A stretch of 64,000 bases of DNA from Epibacterium ulvae (GCF_900102795.1 NZ_FMWG01000006.1:186001-250000); one strand, 5' to 3'. Positions 8,578 through 18,018 are shown, numbered from the stretch's first letter. Program-made: numbers and translations. Notes: generated from the sequence alone by a model not told the origin.

Positions 8578-8631
8578 TCTACTGGTTTTAATGAACCGGT
8601 GTCCTGACTGATATAAAGCAAGGGTAGAAAT

Positions 8632-11076
8632 ATGTCGGAATTTCCCAGCACTGCACGGGTGGTGATTATTGGCGGTGGCGCCATTGGTGTGTCTACGCTG
8701 TATCATTTGGCCAAGGCCGGATGGAGCGATTGTGTCCTGCTTGAGAAAAATGAACTGACAGCGGGATCGACCTGGCATGCTGCAGGGAATTGCCCGAACT
8801 TCTCGGCCTCTTGGGCCGTGATGAATATGCAGCGCTACTCTCTTGAGATGTACCGTACCTTGGCCGACGATGTTGATTATCCAATGAACTATCACGTCAC
8901 CGGTGCGCTGCGTCTGGGCCATACCAAAGAGCGTATGCAAGAGTTTGAGCGCGTGGCGTCAATGGCGCGCTATCAAGGTCTTGAAATGGAAATGATGACG
9001 CCCAAAGAGGCGCTGGATTATTACCCTTTCATGGAAACCCATGATCTGGAGGGTGTGCTTTGGGATCCGCTGGATGGCGATATTGATCCGGCGCAGTTGA
9101 CGCAGGCGATGGCAAAAGGTGCGCGGGACCTTGGCGCAAATATCCAACGGTTCTGTCCTGCAACGGGTGTGTCGCGTGACGGCGATGAATGGGTTGTGCA
9201 CACAGACAAAGGCGATATCAAATGTGAATTCGTCGTCAACTGTGCGGGCTATTATGCCAAGCGTGTTGGTGAATGGTTCAAGCCTTATGGCGGACGCGAT
9301 GTGCCTTTGACGGTCATGTCGCACCAGTATTTCCTCACCGACGAAATCCCCGAAATCGAAGCTTGGACCAAAGAAAATGGTCGCAAACTGCCGATGGTGC
9401 GGGATGTAGACAGTTCATATTATCTGCGTCAGGACAAACATGGTTTGAATCTTGGCCCTTATGAGCGCAACTGCAAAGCGCATTGGGTGACACCGCAGGA
9501 CCCGATGCCTGAAGATTTTTCATTCCAATTGTACCCGGATGATCTTGATCGTTTGGAGTGGTACATTGAAGACGCCATGGCACGGGTGCCGTTGCTTGGC
9601 ACCCAAGGTGTTGGTCGCGTGATCAATGGTCCGATTCCTTATGCACCAGATGGTTTGCCCCTAATGGGTCCAATGCCCGGCGTCAAAAATGCGTTTGAAG
9701 CACACAGCTTTACCTTTGGCATCGTGCAAGCGGGCGGCGCTGGTAAAGTCATGGCGGAATGGATCACTGAAGGCGAGACCGAATGGGACATGTGGGCGGT
9801 GGACAGCCGTCGCTACACGGAACATGCGGATTTCGATTTCTGCCTGAACAAAGCGCTGGAAACCTATGGTCATGAGTATGCGATGCATTTCCCGCATCAC
9901 GAATGGCCTGCGGCACGGGATAAGAAACTGTCACCCAATCACGACCGTCTTGTTGCGGATGGCGGCCAGATGGGTGCCTATAACGGTTGGGAGCGTGCGA
10001 ATTGGTTCGCGAAAGAGGGCGACGATACGTCAGAGGCGGCCACTGAAACCTGGAACCGCAATGGTCCTTGGACGGCCCGTGTCAAAGAAGAAGTGGAAGC
10101 AGTGCGCGATGGCGTCGGGGTCATCGATATGTGCGGCTTTTCTCGCTACACTCTGAAAGGCGCAGGGGCCGCGGAATGGCTACGCACGCAGGTTGCGGGC
10201 GCGTTGCCCAAAGCGGGCCGTATGAACCTGATCTACTTTGCAGATAAGCGCGGCCGGATCGTGACTGAGATGTCTTGTATCCGTCACGGTGAGGACGACT
10301 TTACACTGATGACCGCAGCGGTCGCGCAGTGGCACGATTTTGAACTGTTGTGGCGCAAATTGCCTGATAGCCTAGAGCTGAAAGATGTTTCCAAAGAGTG
10401 GACGTCTATGCTGGTCACAGGACCAAAATCCCGCGAATTGCTTGATCAGATTTCAGAGGCGGATCTGTCTATGGGATGGCTGAGCCTGCAAAATGGTAAG
10501 GTCGCAGGCAAATCTGCTTTGCTGGCGCGGGTGTCCTTTGTTGGGGAGTTGGGCTGGGAGGTGCATGTTGCAACTTCTGATGCAGCTGAGGTTTACACTG
10601 CGCTGCGTGCAGCAGGGGCGACGCCCTTTGGCATGTTTGCACTGGATTCCATGCGGATCGAAAAAGGGTATCGCACTTGGAAAGGGGATCTTTCGACTGA
10701 TTACACCTTGTTTGAAGGCGGGTTGGGTCGATTTGTCAAACTGGCCAAAGAGCAAGATTTTCCTGGCAAATCCGCGCTGCAGGCCGAGGCGGACACGGGC
10801 TCCAAGAAAGGGTTTGTGACCTTGGTCGTGGATGCAGGTGAGGCGGATGCTCCCTATATGGCGTCTATCCTCAAAGACGGAGAAATCGTCGGGGAAACCA
10901 CATCTGGCAACTTTGGCTATCGGGTGAACAAATCCATTGCGCTGGGCGTTGTGAGAGCAGATCTTGCGGTTCCGGGCACCAAGTTAGAGGTGGAGATCTA
11001 CGGTGCGACCTATCCTGCAGTGGTGCAAGATGATGCACCCTTGTGGGATGCAGAAAATGCCCGTTTGCGGGCCTGA
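8632..11076 (+). CDS. FAD-dependent demethylating dehydrogenase with GcvT domain (dimethylglycine/sarcosine dehydrogenase family)
   Basis: The 814-residue protein combines an N-terminal DAO-type FAD domain (VVIIGGGAIGVSTLYHLA, residues ~9-26), a central FAO_M linker, and a C-terminal GcvT/aminomethyltransferase fold (residues ~430-810) that passes the methyl carbon to tetrahydrofolate. His49 in STWHAAG is the position that carries covalent FAD in dimethylglycine dehydrogenase. The next residues read NCPNFSASWAV, whereas the paralogue at 12142 has the common GLIAQLRAT type, so the substrate may differ. It is flanked by an XRE-cupin and a GlxA/AraC regulator, suggesting inducible use of a methylated amine, betaine or N-methyl amino acid. 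Confidence 0.88.
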   Translation: MSEFPSTARVVIIGGGAIGVSTLYHLAKAGWSDCVLLEKNELTAGSTWHAAGNCPNFSASWAVMNMQRYSLEMYRTLADDVDYPMNYHVTGALRLGHTKERMQEFERVASMARYQGLEMEMMTPKEALDYYPFMETHDLEGVLWDPLDGDIDPAQLTQAMAKGARDLGANIQRFCPATGVSRDGDEWVVHTDKGDIKCEFVVNCAGYYAKRVGEWFKPYGGRDVPLTVMSHQYFLTDEIPEIEAWTKENGRKLPMVRDVDSSYYLRQDKHGLNLGPYERNCKAHWVTPQDPMPEDFSFQLYPDDLDRLEWYIEDAMARVPLLGTQGVGRVINGPIPYAPDGLPLMGPMPGVKNAFEAHSFTFGIVQAGGAGKVMAEWITEGETEWDMWAVDSRRYTEHADFDFCLNKALETYGHEYAMHFPHHEWPAARDKKLSPNHDRLVADGGQMGAYNGWERANWFAKEGDDTSEAATETWNRNGPWTARVKEEVEAVRDGVGVIDMCGFSRYTLKGAGAAEWLRTQVAGALPKAGRMNLIYFADKRGRIVTEMSCIRHGEDDFTLMTAAVAQWHDFELLWRKLPDSLELKDVSKEWTSMLVTGPKSRELLDQISEADLSMGWLSLQNGKVAGKSALLARVSFVGELGWEVHVATSDAAEVYTALRAAGATPFGMFALDSMRIEKGYRTWKGDLSTDYTLFEGGLGRFVKLAKEQDFPGKSALQAEADTGSKKGFVTLVVDAGEADAPYMASILKDGEIVGETTSGNFGYRVNKSIALGVVRADLAVPGTKLEVEIYGATYPAVVQDDAPLWDAENARLRA

Positions 11077-11090
11077 ACTGGACGACGACT

Positions 11091-12059
11091 GTGGTAGAGC
11101 AAGCTTCGAACACCAGATGGCACATTGATATCATTTTATGTGATGGATTTGTCCTTTCGGAGCTGGCTGCCATTACCGATACCCTGAGAATTTGCAACCG
11201 GACGGTTGCAAATCACCTTTTTAGCTGGTCGTTTCTGGCCGAGGGTGGGGGAGTTCGGCGCAACGATTGCGGGGTGATGGTCGACACGCAGACTATTCCT
11301 GTAACTCCAAGCGCAGATTTTCTGTTTGTGCTTGGAAATTCCGATCCAGCCAATCCAGCGTTGTCCGTGGCTGAGGTGTTGCGGCGTTATCGGTTTGCAG
11401 GCAGCAAAGTGTATTTGCTGGCCGAAGCTGCGACGCGATATATTAGCGAAAGTGATGCCGAAGAGGGGCTTTCGACCCATTGGGAAAACTCCACAATTCT
11501 GCAAGAGCAGTATGGCCGCTTTGATACTGCGGGGGCCTTGGCTTCTGACAATGGCTCTGTAGTGACCTCTGCGGGAATGGAGTCCACGGTTGATCTTGTG
11601 CTGTCTTTGATTGGGCAACTTCTTTCCGCCCCAGTGCAGATGACAGTCTCAAACGTGCTGCTCCATGAAACGGTGCGCGATCTGAGCACGCTACAGCCCA
11701 GTATGGCGCAGCAATCCTCTTTGACGTGTGATCAGGATCTGGACCGCTGCATCCGAATGATGCAGGAAAACATCGAAGATCCATTGCCGATTGGGGATCT
11801 TGTGGCAAGACTTGGTATTTCGCCCCGATCCTTAGAGCGCAAATTCAAAGCCTATCTGGGGAAATCCCCAAACACGTTTTACCGTGAAATCCGACTGCAT
11901 CGCGCGAATAATCTACTACTCAACACCACGCTGAGCGTGGGAGAAGTGGGCATGGCTTGTGGGTTCGCCAACGGGTTTTCGGGCCTTTACAAAAGCTTTT
12001 TCGGGGTCACGCCCAGCAGCCTGCGTAAAACCCGTCGTGCAGGTAAAAATACTGGTTAG
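11091..12059 (+). CDS. GlxA-family AraC-type regulator (GATase1-like sensor)
   Basis: The ~322-residue product has an N-terminal DJ-1/PfpI-like class I amidotransferase fold lacking catalytic function (DIILCDGFVLSELAAITDTLRI, FLFVLGNS..., VVTSAGMESTVDLVLSLI) and a C-terminal AraC double helix-turn-helix (PLPIGDLVARLGISPRSLERKF...GFANGFSGLYKSFFGVTPSSLRK). This is the architecture of GbdR, ArgR and CdhR, regulators of glycine betaine, arginine and carnitine catabolism. It lies between two betaine-type dehydrogenase genes, which fits that role. GTG at 11091 is a best guess; a GTG at 11043 overlaps the preceding gene, and no strong ribosome site decides between them. Confidence 0.87.
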   Translation: MVEQASNTRWHIDIILCDGFVLSELAAITDTLRICNRTVANHLFSWSFLAEGGGVRRNDCGVMVDTQTIPVTPSADFLFVLGNSDPANPALSVAEVLRRYRFAGSKVYLLAEAATRYISESDAEEGLSTHWENSTILQEQYGRFDTAGALASDNGSVVTSAGMESTVDLVLSLIGQLLSAPVQMTVSNVLLHETVRDLSTLQPSMAQQSSLTCDQDLDRCIRMMQENIEDPLPIGDLVARLGISPRSLERKFKAYLGKSPNTFYREIRLHRANNLLLNTTLSVGEVGMACGFANGFSGLYKSFFGVTPSSLRKTRRAGKNTG

Positions 12060-12141
12060 CCGCCAAAGTTGACGGATTTCGTACATTTTAGCGGCTCACT
12101 TTCTGACATCTTATGGCAAATGAATCGGGGAGCTTCTTTCT

Positions 12142-14595
12142 ATGTCTGATCTGCCAAACAAAGCGCGCGTTGTAATTATCGGCGGTGGCGTAATCGGTTG
12201 TTCGGTGGCCTATCACCTTACAAAACTGGGCTGGGAAGATGTTGTTTTGCTGGAACGCAAACAGCTGACTTCAGGCACAACATGGCATGCAGCCGGTCTG
12301 ATTGCGCAATTGCGTGCGACGAAGAACATGACCAAACTTGCCAAGTACAGCCAAGAATTATACGGCACACTTGAAGAAGAAACCGGTGTTGCAACCGGCT
12401 TTAAGCGCTGTGGCTCGATCACCGTTGCGCTGACCGAGGAGCGCAAAGAAGAGATTTACCGTCAGGCAGCGATGGCCCGTGCCTTTGGGGTTGAGGTTGA
12501 AGAAATCTCGAACACGCGCGTACAAGAGCTGTATCCACATATCAATCTTGAGGGTGTGAAAGGCGCAGTATACTTGCCCAAAGACGGGCAGGGGGATCCT
12601 GCCAATATTGCGCTGGCCCTTGCCAAAGGTGCGCGTCAGCGCGGTGCATTGATCAAAGAGCGCATCAAAGTGACAGGCGTTGCTAAAGAGGGTCGCAAGG
12701 TTGTTGGCGTTGATTGGCAATCGGATGATGGCAGCCAAAGCGGCCAGATCGCGTGTGATATGGTCGTCAACTGTGCCGGCATGTGGGGGCAAGCGGTCGG
12801 CAAAATGGCGGGGGCCAATGTGCCGCTGCAGGCCTGTGAGCATTTTTATATTGTGACCGAAAATATCGATGGTCTGACACAGCTACCGGTGCTGCGTGTG
12901 CCTGATGAATACGCCTATTATAAAGAGGATGCAGGCAAGATCCTTTTGGGGGCCTTTGAGCCTGAGGCCAAGCCCTGGGCGATGGATGGTATCCCAAATG
13001 ATTTTGAATTTGATCAATTGCCAGAAGATTTCGACCACTTTGAACCGATTCTTGAAAAAGCGGTAGAGCGTTTGCCTTTGTTGGCAGAAGCAGGGATTCA
13101 TACGTTTTTCAACGGACCTGAATCGTTCACGCCGGATGATGCGTATCATCTGGGTCTGGCACCTGAGTTGGATAATTTCTGGGTTGCGGCTGGCTTTAAC
13201 TCGATCGGTATTCAATCTGCCGGTGGTGCAGGGATGGCCTTGGCTGAATGGATGGACAGCGGCGCGAAACCTTTTGACTTGGGCGATGTTGATATCTCGC
13301 GGATGCAGCCGTTTCAGGGCAACAAGAAATACCTATATGAACGCTCCAAAGAGACGCTTGGATTGCTGTTTAAAGACCACTTTCCCTACAAACAAAAAGA
13401 GACCGCGCGCGGCGTACGCAGATCTCCCTTGCATCATCACCTGCTTGAACAGGGTGCTGTCATGGGAGAATTCGCAGGCTGGGAACGTGCCAACTGGTTT
13501 GCCAACCCAGAACAGGAACGTGAATATCACTATACGTGGAAACGTCAGAATTGGTTTGAAAATTCAGCTGCCGAGCATCGCGCGATCCGGGAAAATGTCG
13601 GCCTTTATGACATGTCATCCTTTGGCAAAATCCGCGTAGAAGGCCCTGAGGCCGAGGCGTTTATGAATTACATCGGGGGCGGGGATTATTCCGTTCCCGT
13701 GGGCAAAATCGTTTACACGCAGTTCCTGAACCACACCGGAGGTATCGAGGCAGATGTAACCGTGACACGCCTGTCTGAAACCGCCTATCTGGTGGTGACA
13801 CCTGCAGCTACGCGCCTTGCGGATCAAACCTGGATGATGCGCAACAAGGGGGCTTTCAACGTCGTCATTACGGATGTGACCGCCGGTGAAGCCGTCATGG
13901 CCATCATGGGGCCGAATTCACGAAAACTGCTGGAAAAAGTCTCGCCAAATAATTTCACGAATGCGGGTAATCCATTTGGAACCGCGCAAGAGATCGAGAT
14001 TGGCATGGGGCTTGCCCGGGCGCATCGTGTGACTTACGTCGGGGAATTAGGGTGGGAGATTTATGCGTCCACCGATATGGCGGGCCATGTGTTCGAAACC
14101 CTGATGGAAGCGGGCCAAGATCTGGACCTGAAACTTTGTGGTCTGCATATGATGGATTCTGCGCGGATCGAGAAGGGTTATCGCCATTTCGGGCACGATA
14201 TCACCTGTGAAGACCATGTGGTGGATGCAGGCCTTGGCTTTGCGGTGAAAGTGGACAAGGGCAGCGATTTTATTGGCCGCGCCGCTGTGGCTGCACGCAA
14301 GGAAAGCGGGCCACAGAACCGGCTTCTCCAGTTCAAGCTGACCGATCCTGAGCCGCTTTTGTATCACAACGAACCTATTCTGCGAGATGGTGAGGTTGTG
14401 GGGTACCTTACTTCGGGCAACTATGGTCATACGCTTGGTGCGGCGATCGGTCTTGGCTACGTGCCATGTGCGGGAGAGAAAGCGGCGGATGTTCTGGCCT
14501 CAACCTATGAACTGGACGTCATGGGGACGCGGGTCGCCGCTGAGGTGTCTTTGAAACCGATGTATGATCCGAAATCTGAACGGGTCAAAGTCTGA
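12142..14595 (+). CDS. FAD-dependent dimethylglycine dehydrogenase-like protein with GcvT domain
   Basis: The 817-residue protein has the same architecture as the gene at 8632: FAD domain (VVIIGGGVIGCSVAYHL), flavin-linking His49 in TTWHAAGLIAQLR, FAO_M linker, and a GcvT domain from about residue 440 to the end (YDMSSFGKIRVEG, GPNSRKLLEKVSP, YVGELGWEIYAS, ARIEKGYRHFGHD). This copy looks like a standard dimethylglycine/sarcosine dehydrogenase that oxidatively demethylates its substrate and hands formaldehyde to tetrahydrofolate. It begins 82 bases after the AraC-type regulator, in the same direction. The two paralogues share architecture but differ widely in residues, so they are not a recent duplication. 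Exact substrate is uncertain. Confidence 0.9.
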   Translation: MSDLPNKARVVIIGGGVIGCSVAYHLTKLGWEDVVLLERKQLTSGTTWHAAGLIAQLRATKNMTKLAKYSQELYGTLEEETGVATGFKRCGSITVALTEERKEEIYRQAAMARAFGVEVEEISNTRVQELYPHINLEGVKGAVYLPKDGQGDPANIALALAKGARQRGALIKERIKVTGVAKEGRKVVGVDWQSDDGSQSGQIACDMVVNCAGMWGQAVGKMAGANVPLQACEHFYIVTENIDGLTQLPVLRVPDEYAYYKEDAGKILLGAFEPEAKPWAMDGIPNDFEFDQLPEDFDHFEPILEKAVERLPLLAEAGIHTFFNGPESFTPDDAYHLGLAPELDNFWVAAGFNSIGIQSAGGAGMALAEWMDSGAKPFDLGDVDISRMQPFQGNKKYLYERSKETLGLLFKDHFPYKQKETARGVRRSPLHHHLLEQGAVMGEFAGWERANWFANPEQEREYHYTWKRQNWFENSAAEHRAIRENVGLYDMSSFGKIRVEGPEAEAFMNYIGGGDYSVPVGKIVYTQFLNHTGGIEADVTVTRLSETAYLVVTPAATRLADQTWMMRNKGAFNVVITDVTAGEAVMAIMGPNSRKLLEKVSPNNFTNAGNPFGTAQEIEIGMGLARAHRVTYVGELGWEIYASTDMAGHVFETLMEAGQDLDLKLCGLHMMDSARIEKGYRHFGHDITCEDHVVDAGLGFAVKVDKGSDFIGRAAVAARKESGPQNRLLQFKLTDPEPLLYHNEPILRDGEVVGYLTSGNYGHTLGAAIGLGYVPCAGEKAADVLASTYELDVMGTRVAAEVSLKPMYDPKSERVKV

Positions 14596-14609
14596 TCGGT
14601 AATACCGTC

Positions 14610-14640
14610 AAAGGGATATCAGAAATTGTGATATCCCTTT
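14610..14640 (+). terminator. Hairpin after the second dehydrogenase gene
   Basis: Perfect 12-bp stem (AAAGGGATATCA / TGATATCCCTTT) with a 7-base loop, 15 bases past the stop codon. The T-run after it is short, so it may need Rho or act mainly to protect the 3' end. Confidence 0.65.
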
Positions 14641-14701
14641 GCACAGAAAATACATTTTTCTCTGCGTGGGCCTCCTCTATGAACAGATGAGGAGACCACA
14701 C

Positions 14702-15610
14702 ATGGATCAAGTAAAGCGCGAAGATCAGGACACGCCGAAAGGCTTGGTTCTGGCAATAACAGCCTATGTATTATGGGGATTTTTACCGCTTTATATGAAG
14801 GCTCTGGCACATGTTCCCGCCGCTGAAGTTGTGGTGCACCGCATCCTATGGTCCGTGCCAGTTGCGGCGGCTGTATTGATTGTGTTGCGTCGCACCAATG
14901 ATCTGCGGGCTGCGTTGCGCACGCCGCGTACTTTGTTGATGGGCTGTGTGACGGCAGCGCTGATTTCCTTAAACTGGGGCACCTATGTCTGGGCCATTAG
15001 CGCTGGGCGTGCCTTAGATGCGGCCTTAGGGTATTATATCAACCCCTTGTTCAGTATTGCGCTTGCAGCTTTGGTTCTGGGGGAGAAACTGACCAAGGCG
15101 CAAAAGGTTGCAATTGGGTTTGCGGCGCTGGCAGTGGTCATTTTGACCATCGATGCTGGCACCTTGCCCTGGGTGTCGATTGTTTTGACCATTAGTTGGG
15201 GCTTTTATGCCTTGGCGAAAAAGTCTTTGCCGGTTGGCCCCAATCAGGGGTTCTTGTTGGAAGTGTTGATCCTGACGCCTCCGGCTTTGGGTTATCTTGT
15301 CTATTTGTCCGCAACAGGCGCGGGGCATTTTACCGAAAGCCTGTCTAACACCATTTTACTGATGGGATGCGGTCTGGTGACTGCGGTGCCTTTGATCGTT
15401 TATGCCAATGGCGCGAAACTGGTGCGCCTGTCGACGATTGGTGTTTTGCAATATATCGCGCCGACAATGATATTCCTGACTGCGGTGTTGGTGTTCAAAG
15501 AAGAGTTCAGCGGTGCGCGCTGGGTGGCCTTTCCTTTGATCTGGCTGGGGCTGGTGATCTATACGGTCTCGATGATCTCGCAAATGCGCCGTCCTGTTGC
15601 GAAGGGGTGA
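14702..15610 (+). CDS. rarD: RarD-type EamA/DMT permease
   Basis: The 302-residue product is a ten-helix drug/metabolite transporter of the EamA superfamily. It matches RarD: AYVLWGFLPLYMKAL at the first helix, ALGYYINPLFSIALAALVLGEKLTKAQ in the middle, and LSTIGVLQYIAPTMIFLTAVLVFKEEF near the end. RarD was linked to chloramphenicol resistance in Pseudomonas, but natural substrates are unknown. The ATG at 14702 has a near-perfect GAGGAG site 7 bases before it, which decides the start over an upstream in-frame codon at 14639. rluA follows in the same direction after about 40 bases. Confidence 0.88.
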   Translation: MDQVKREDQDTPKGLVLAITAYVLWGFLPLYMKALAHVPAAEVVVHRILWSVPVAAAVLIVLRRTNDLRAALRTPRTLLMGCVTAALISLNWGTYVWAISAGRALDAALGYYINPLFSIALAALVLGEKLTKAQKVAIGFAALAVVILTIDAGTLPWVSIVLTISWGFYALAKKSLPVGPNQGFLLEVLILTPPALGYLVYLSATGAGHFTESLSNTILLMGCGLVTAVPLIVYANGAKLVRLSTIGVLQYIAPTMIFLTAVLVFKEEFSGARWVAFPLIWLGLVIYTVSMISQMRRPVAKG

Positions 15611-15651
15611 ACACGCTTGCCCCCTGCGAGCCCAGCAGCTAGGCAGGCGGC

Positions 15652-16305
15652 ATGATGCTTTCTGATACCTATTCTCCACCACAAGACCCGCTTGATATCC
15701 TGCACCACGACGCCGAAATTTTGGTGGTCAATAAACCTGCAGGGCTGCTTAGTGTGCCGGGCCGGGGAGAACATTTGTCAGATTGCCTGATCTCGCGCGT
15801 GCAGGCCGCCTTTCCTGAGGCGCTTTTGGTGCACCGTCTGGACCGGGATACCTCGGGGGTGATGATTTTTGCGCTTAGCGCTCATGCGCAGCGCCATCTG
15901 TCGATGCAATTTGAAAAACGCACGACCCAAAAAGCCTATGTTGCCCGGATTGAAGGGCAGTTAGAGCCGCGGTCCGGGACTGTTGATCTGCCACTTATTG
16001 TAGATTGGCCCAATCGTCCCCTGCAAAAAGTATGCCATGAAACGGGCAAACCTGCGGTGACAGATTGGAAAGTTGTGAAATATGGTGAGGGCGAGACACG
16101 CGTGCGCCTAACACCGCACACCGGACGGTCACATCAGTTGCGGGTGCATATGCTGTCGCTTGGGCACGCCATTCTTGGCGATCCGCTTTATGCGACGGGG
16201 GAGGCCTTAGACCACCCCCGTATGATGCTACATTCCGAAGAATTGCGGATCAAACACCCAGATAGCAGCGAGAGCCTGAAATTTCGCTCCAAAGCTGCGT
16301 TCTGA
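15652..16305 (+). CDS. rluA: Dual-specificity rRNA/tRNA pseudouridine synthase RluA
   Basis: RluA makes pseudouridine at 23S rRNA U746 and tRNA U32 in E. coli. The 217-residue product follows the E. coli enzyme closely in length and in sequence: VVNKPAGLLSVPGR, VHRLDRDTSGV with the catalytic Asp64 at the same number, LPLIVDWPNRPLQKVCHETGKPA, and HTGRSHQLRVHMLSLGH. It lacks the N-terminal S4 domain found in RluC and RluD, also as in RluA. It is convergent with the aldehyde dehydrogenase gene, with only 16 bases between stops. Confidence 0.93.
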   Translation: MMLSDTYSPPQDPLDILHHDAEILVVNKPAGLLSVPGRGEHLSDCLISRVQAAFPEALLVHRLDRDTSGVMIFALSAHAQRHLSMQFEKRTTQKAYVARIEGQLEPRSGTVDLPLIVDWPNRPLQKVCHETGKPAVTDWKVVKYGEGETRVRLTPHTGRSHQLRVHMLSLGHAILGDPLYATGEALDHPRMMLHSEELRIKHPDSSESLKFRSKAAF

Positions 16306-16321
16306 CCGGTGATGCGGCAGG

Positions 16322-17761
16322 CTATTCCGCCTGCCAGCCACCGACAGATTTCACCTCAAGGAAGTCTTCAATCCCAAATATCCCGCCTTCGCGGCCATTG
16401 CCGGATTGTTTCATCCCTCCAAACGGAGAGCCTGCAGATCGGGAAATCCCGTTGATTTCCACCATGCCCGATCTGAGCTGACGTGCCAGCCGATTGGCAC
16501 GCGCGGGATCTTGGGTCTGAACATAGTTGGTGAGGCCGTAAACCGTATCATTGGCGATTTCCAAAGCCTCTTCTTCGGTGTCAAACGGTAGGATTGACAG
16601 AACCGGGCCAAAGATCTCTTCACGCGCAATGGTCATCTGATTGTTTACATCGGCAAAAACTGTGGGACGCACATAATACCCAGTGTTGAGACCGGGAGGA
16701 CGACCCGTGCCGCCAGTGACAAGGCGTGCCCCTTCATCAATCCCTTTTTGGATCAGATCCTGAATCTTATCCCATTGGGTCGCGTTAACAACAGGGCCGA
16801 TGTGATCCCCGGGTTGATCAGCCGGACCAACCGCGATTGTTGAAGCCACCTCTGAGGCCTCAGCCACCACACGATCATAGATCGAGCGCTGCACCAGCAT
16901 ACGGCTGGGGGCATTGCAGCTTTGGCCGGTGTTTTGCATCATGGTTTCAACACCCCGGCGCACAGCTGCATCATCAGCATCGTCAAAGATCAGATTTGCG
17001 CCTTTCCCGCCCAGTTCCAGATGAACCTTTTTGAGGGTGAGTGCTGCATTCTGCGAGATTGCGGTGCCCGCGCGGGTGGAACCGGTGAACGACACCATAT
17101 CAACATCCGGATGTCCTGACAGTTGTGTGCCGACGCCCGTGCCCGTGCCATTCACAAGGTTAAATACGCCGGGCGGAAAACCTGTTTCATCCATCAATTC
17201 GGCAAAGATCATCGCGCTGAGCGGGCTTTCCTCAGAGGGTTTCAGCACCATTGTACATCCTGCAATGGCTGCTGCCCCCACCTTGAGAGAGACCTGATTC
17301 ATCGGCCAGTTCCAGGGCGTGATCAAGGCGGCGACACCAACGGCCTCGTACACGATGCGGTCCTTGGGGCTTTGTGCGTTCAGAGGGCGTTCAAATTCAA
17401 ATTCTTTTGCTGCTTTGATAAAGTTTGTCAGATGATAGCTGCCACTGCCAGCCTGACTTTTGTGGGCAAGATCCATGGGCGCGCCCATTTCAAGGCTCAT
17501 GGCTTTGGCTATTTCATCTTTGCGGCGGCGGTAAGCTGCTAGCAGGTTTTCCACCAGTGCGATGCGCTCTGCTACTGGGGTTGCCATCCATCCAGGCAGG
17601 GCTGCCTTGGCGGCCGCAACAGCCGCATCGGTGTCGGCCTGCGTGCCGAGTGAAATAACAGCGCAGGGGCTTTCGGTTGAGGGGTTGATGACCTCACAGG
17701 TTTCAGCTGCTGCAGGCGTGATCCATGTGCCGTTGATATAAAAATCGCGTTTTTCCAACAT
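16322..17761 (-). CDS. NAD(P)-dependent aldehyde dehydrogenase
   Basis: The 479-residue product is a standard single-domain ALDH. Diagnostic sites are TPWNWPMNQ and KPSEESPLS in the cofactor fold, the general-base Glu in LELGGKGANLIF, and the nucleophile in NTGQSCNAPSRMLV, where the Cys near residue 284 is followed by Asn rather than the more common Thr or Ala. It oxidises an aldehyde to the acid; the substrate cannot be read from the sequence. It stands alone, with about 250 bases of upstream DNA shared with the divergent peroxiredoxin gene. Confidence 0.88.
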   Translation of the reverse strand: MLEKRDFYINGTWITPAAAETCEVINPSTESPCAVISLGTQADTDAAVAAAKAALPGWMATPVAERIALVENLLAAYRRRKDEIAKAMSLEMGAPMDLAHKSQAGSGSYHLTNFIKAAKEFEFERPLNAQSPKDRIVYEAVGVAALITPWNWPMNQVSLKVGAAAIAGCTMVLKPSEESPLSAMIFAELMDETGFPPGVFNLVNGTGTGVGTQLSGHPDVDMVSFTGSTRAGTAISQNAALTLKKVHLELGGKGANLIFDDADDAAVRRGVETMMQNTGQSCNAPSRMLVQRSIYDRVVAEASEVASTIAVGPADQPGDHIGPVVNATQWDKIQDLIQKGIDEGARLVTGGTGRPPGLNTGYYVRPTVFADVNNQMTIAREEIFGPVLSILPFDTEEEALEIANDTVYGLTNYVQTQDPARANRLARQLRSGMVEINGISRSAGSPFGGMKQSGNGREGGIFGIEDFLEVKSVGGWQAE

Positions 17762-17981
17762 CGTAGTCTCTCCTGATGCGGGCCGTGTTCAGGCCGGAGT
17801 CTGGTGCCATTGAGGCCACTCTGGCAGCGCGTTAGCGCAGGGACAAGCGGGAAGAAAAGATTTGATCAAGTTATACGTAGGGGGCGCCTTGGTCTAACTT
17901 TCAAGGAATTTATCAAATTTTCGGTGGCACTGCAGGCTGGACCCTGTAACTTGTGCGCCGAGCACCTAACTAGGGTGTAGA

Positions 17982-17996
17982 ATGATCATTGATCAT
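17982..17996. promoter_or_regulatory. 15-bp palindrome before the peroxiredoxin gene
   Basis: ATGATCA-T-TGATCAT is a perfect odd-centred palindrome 22 bases before the ATG. It looks like a small operator in the 5' leader. It does not match an FNR site (TTGAT-N4-ATCAA), and its binder is unknown. Confidence 0.4.
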
Positions 17997-18018
17997 CGCA
18001 GCATAAGGGAGAGCCAGC

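Noticed and set aside
8581-8600. Hairpin between the XRE-cupin gene and the first dehydrogenase gene
   Set aside because: The stem is short with a G-U pair and lacks a T-run; probably not a terminator, and the two genes could be cotranscribed.
12058-12096. Inverted repeat AGCCGC ... GCGGCT between the AraC-type gene and the second dehydrogenase
   Set aside because: Six-base arms 26 bases apart are expected by chance at this GC content; noted but not called an operator.
8632-14595. Recent tandem duplication of the two dehydrogenases
   Set aside because: Sequences differ along the whole length, including next to the FAD-linking His, and the flanking regulators belong to different families.
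17976-18000. FNR-type site (TTGAT-N4-ATCAA) before the peroxiredoxin gene
   Set aside because: The half-sites do not fit the spacing; only the ATGATCA-T-TGATCAT palindrome is real.
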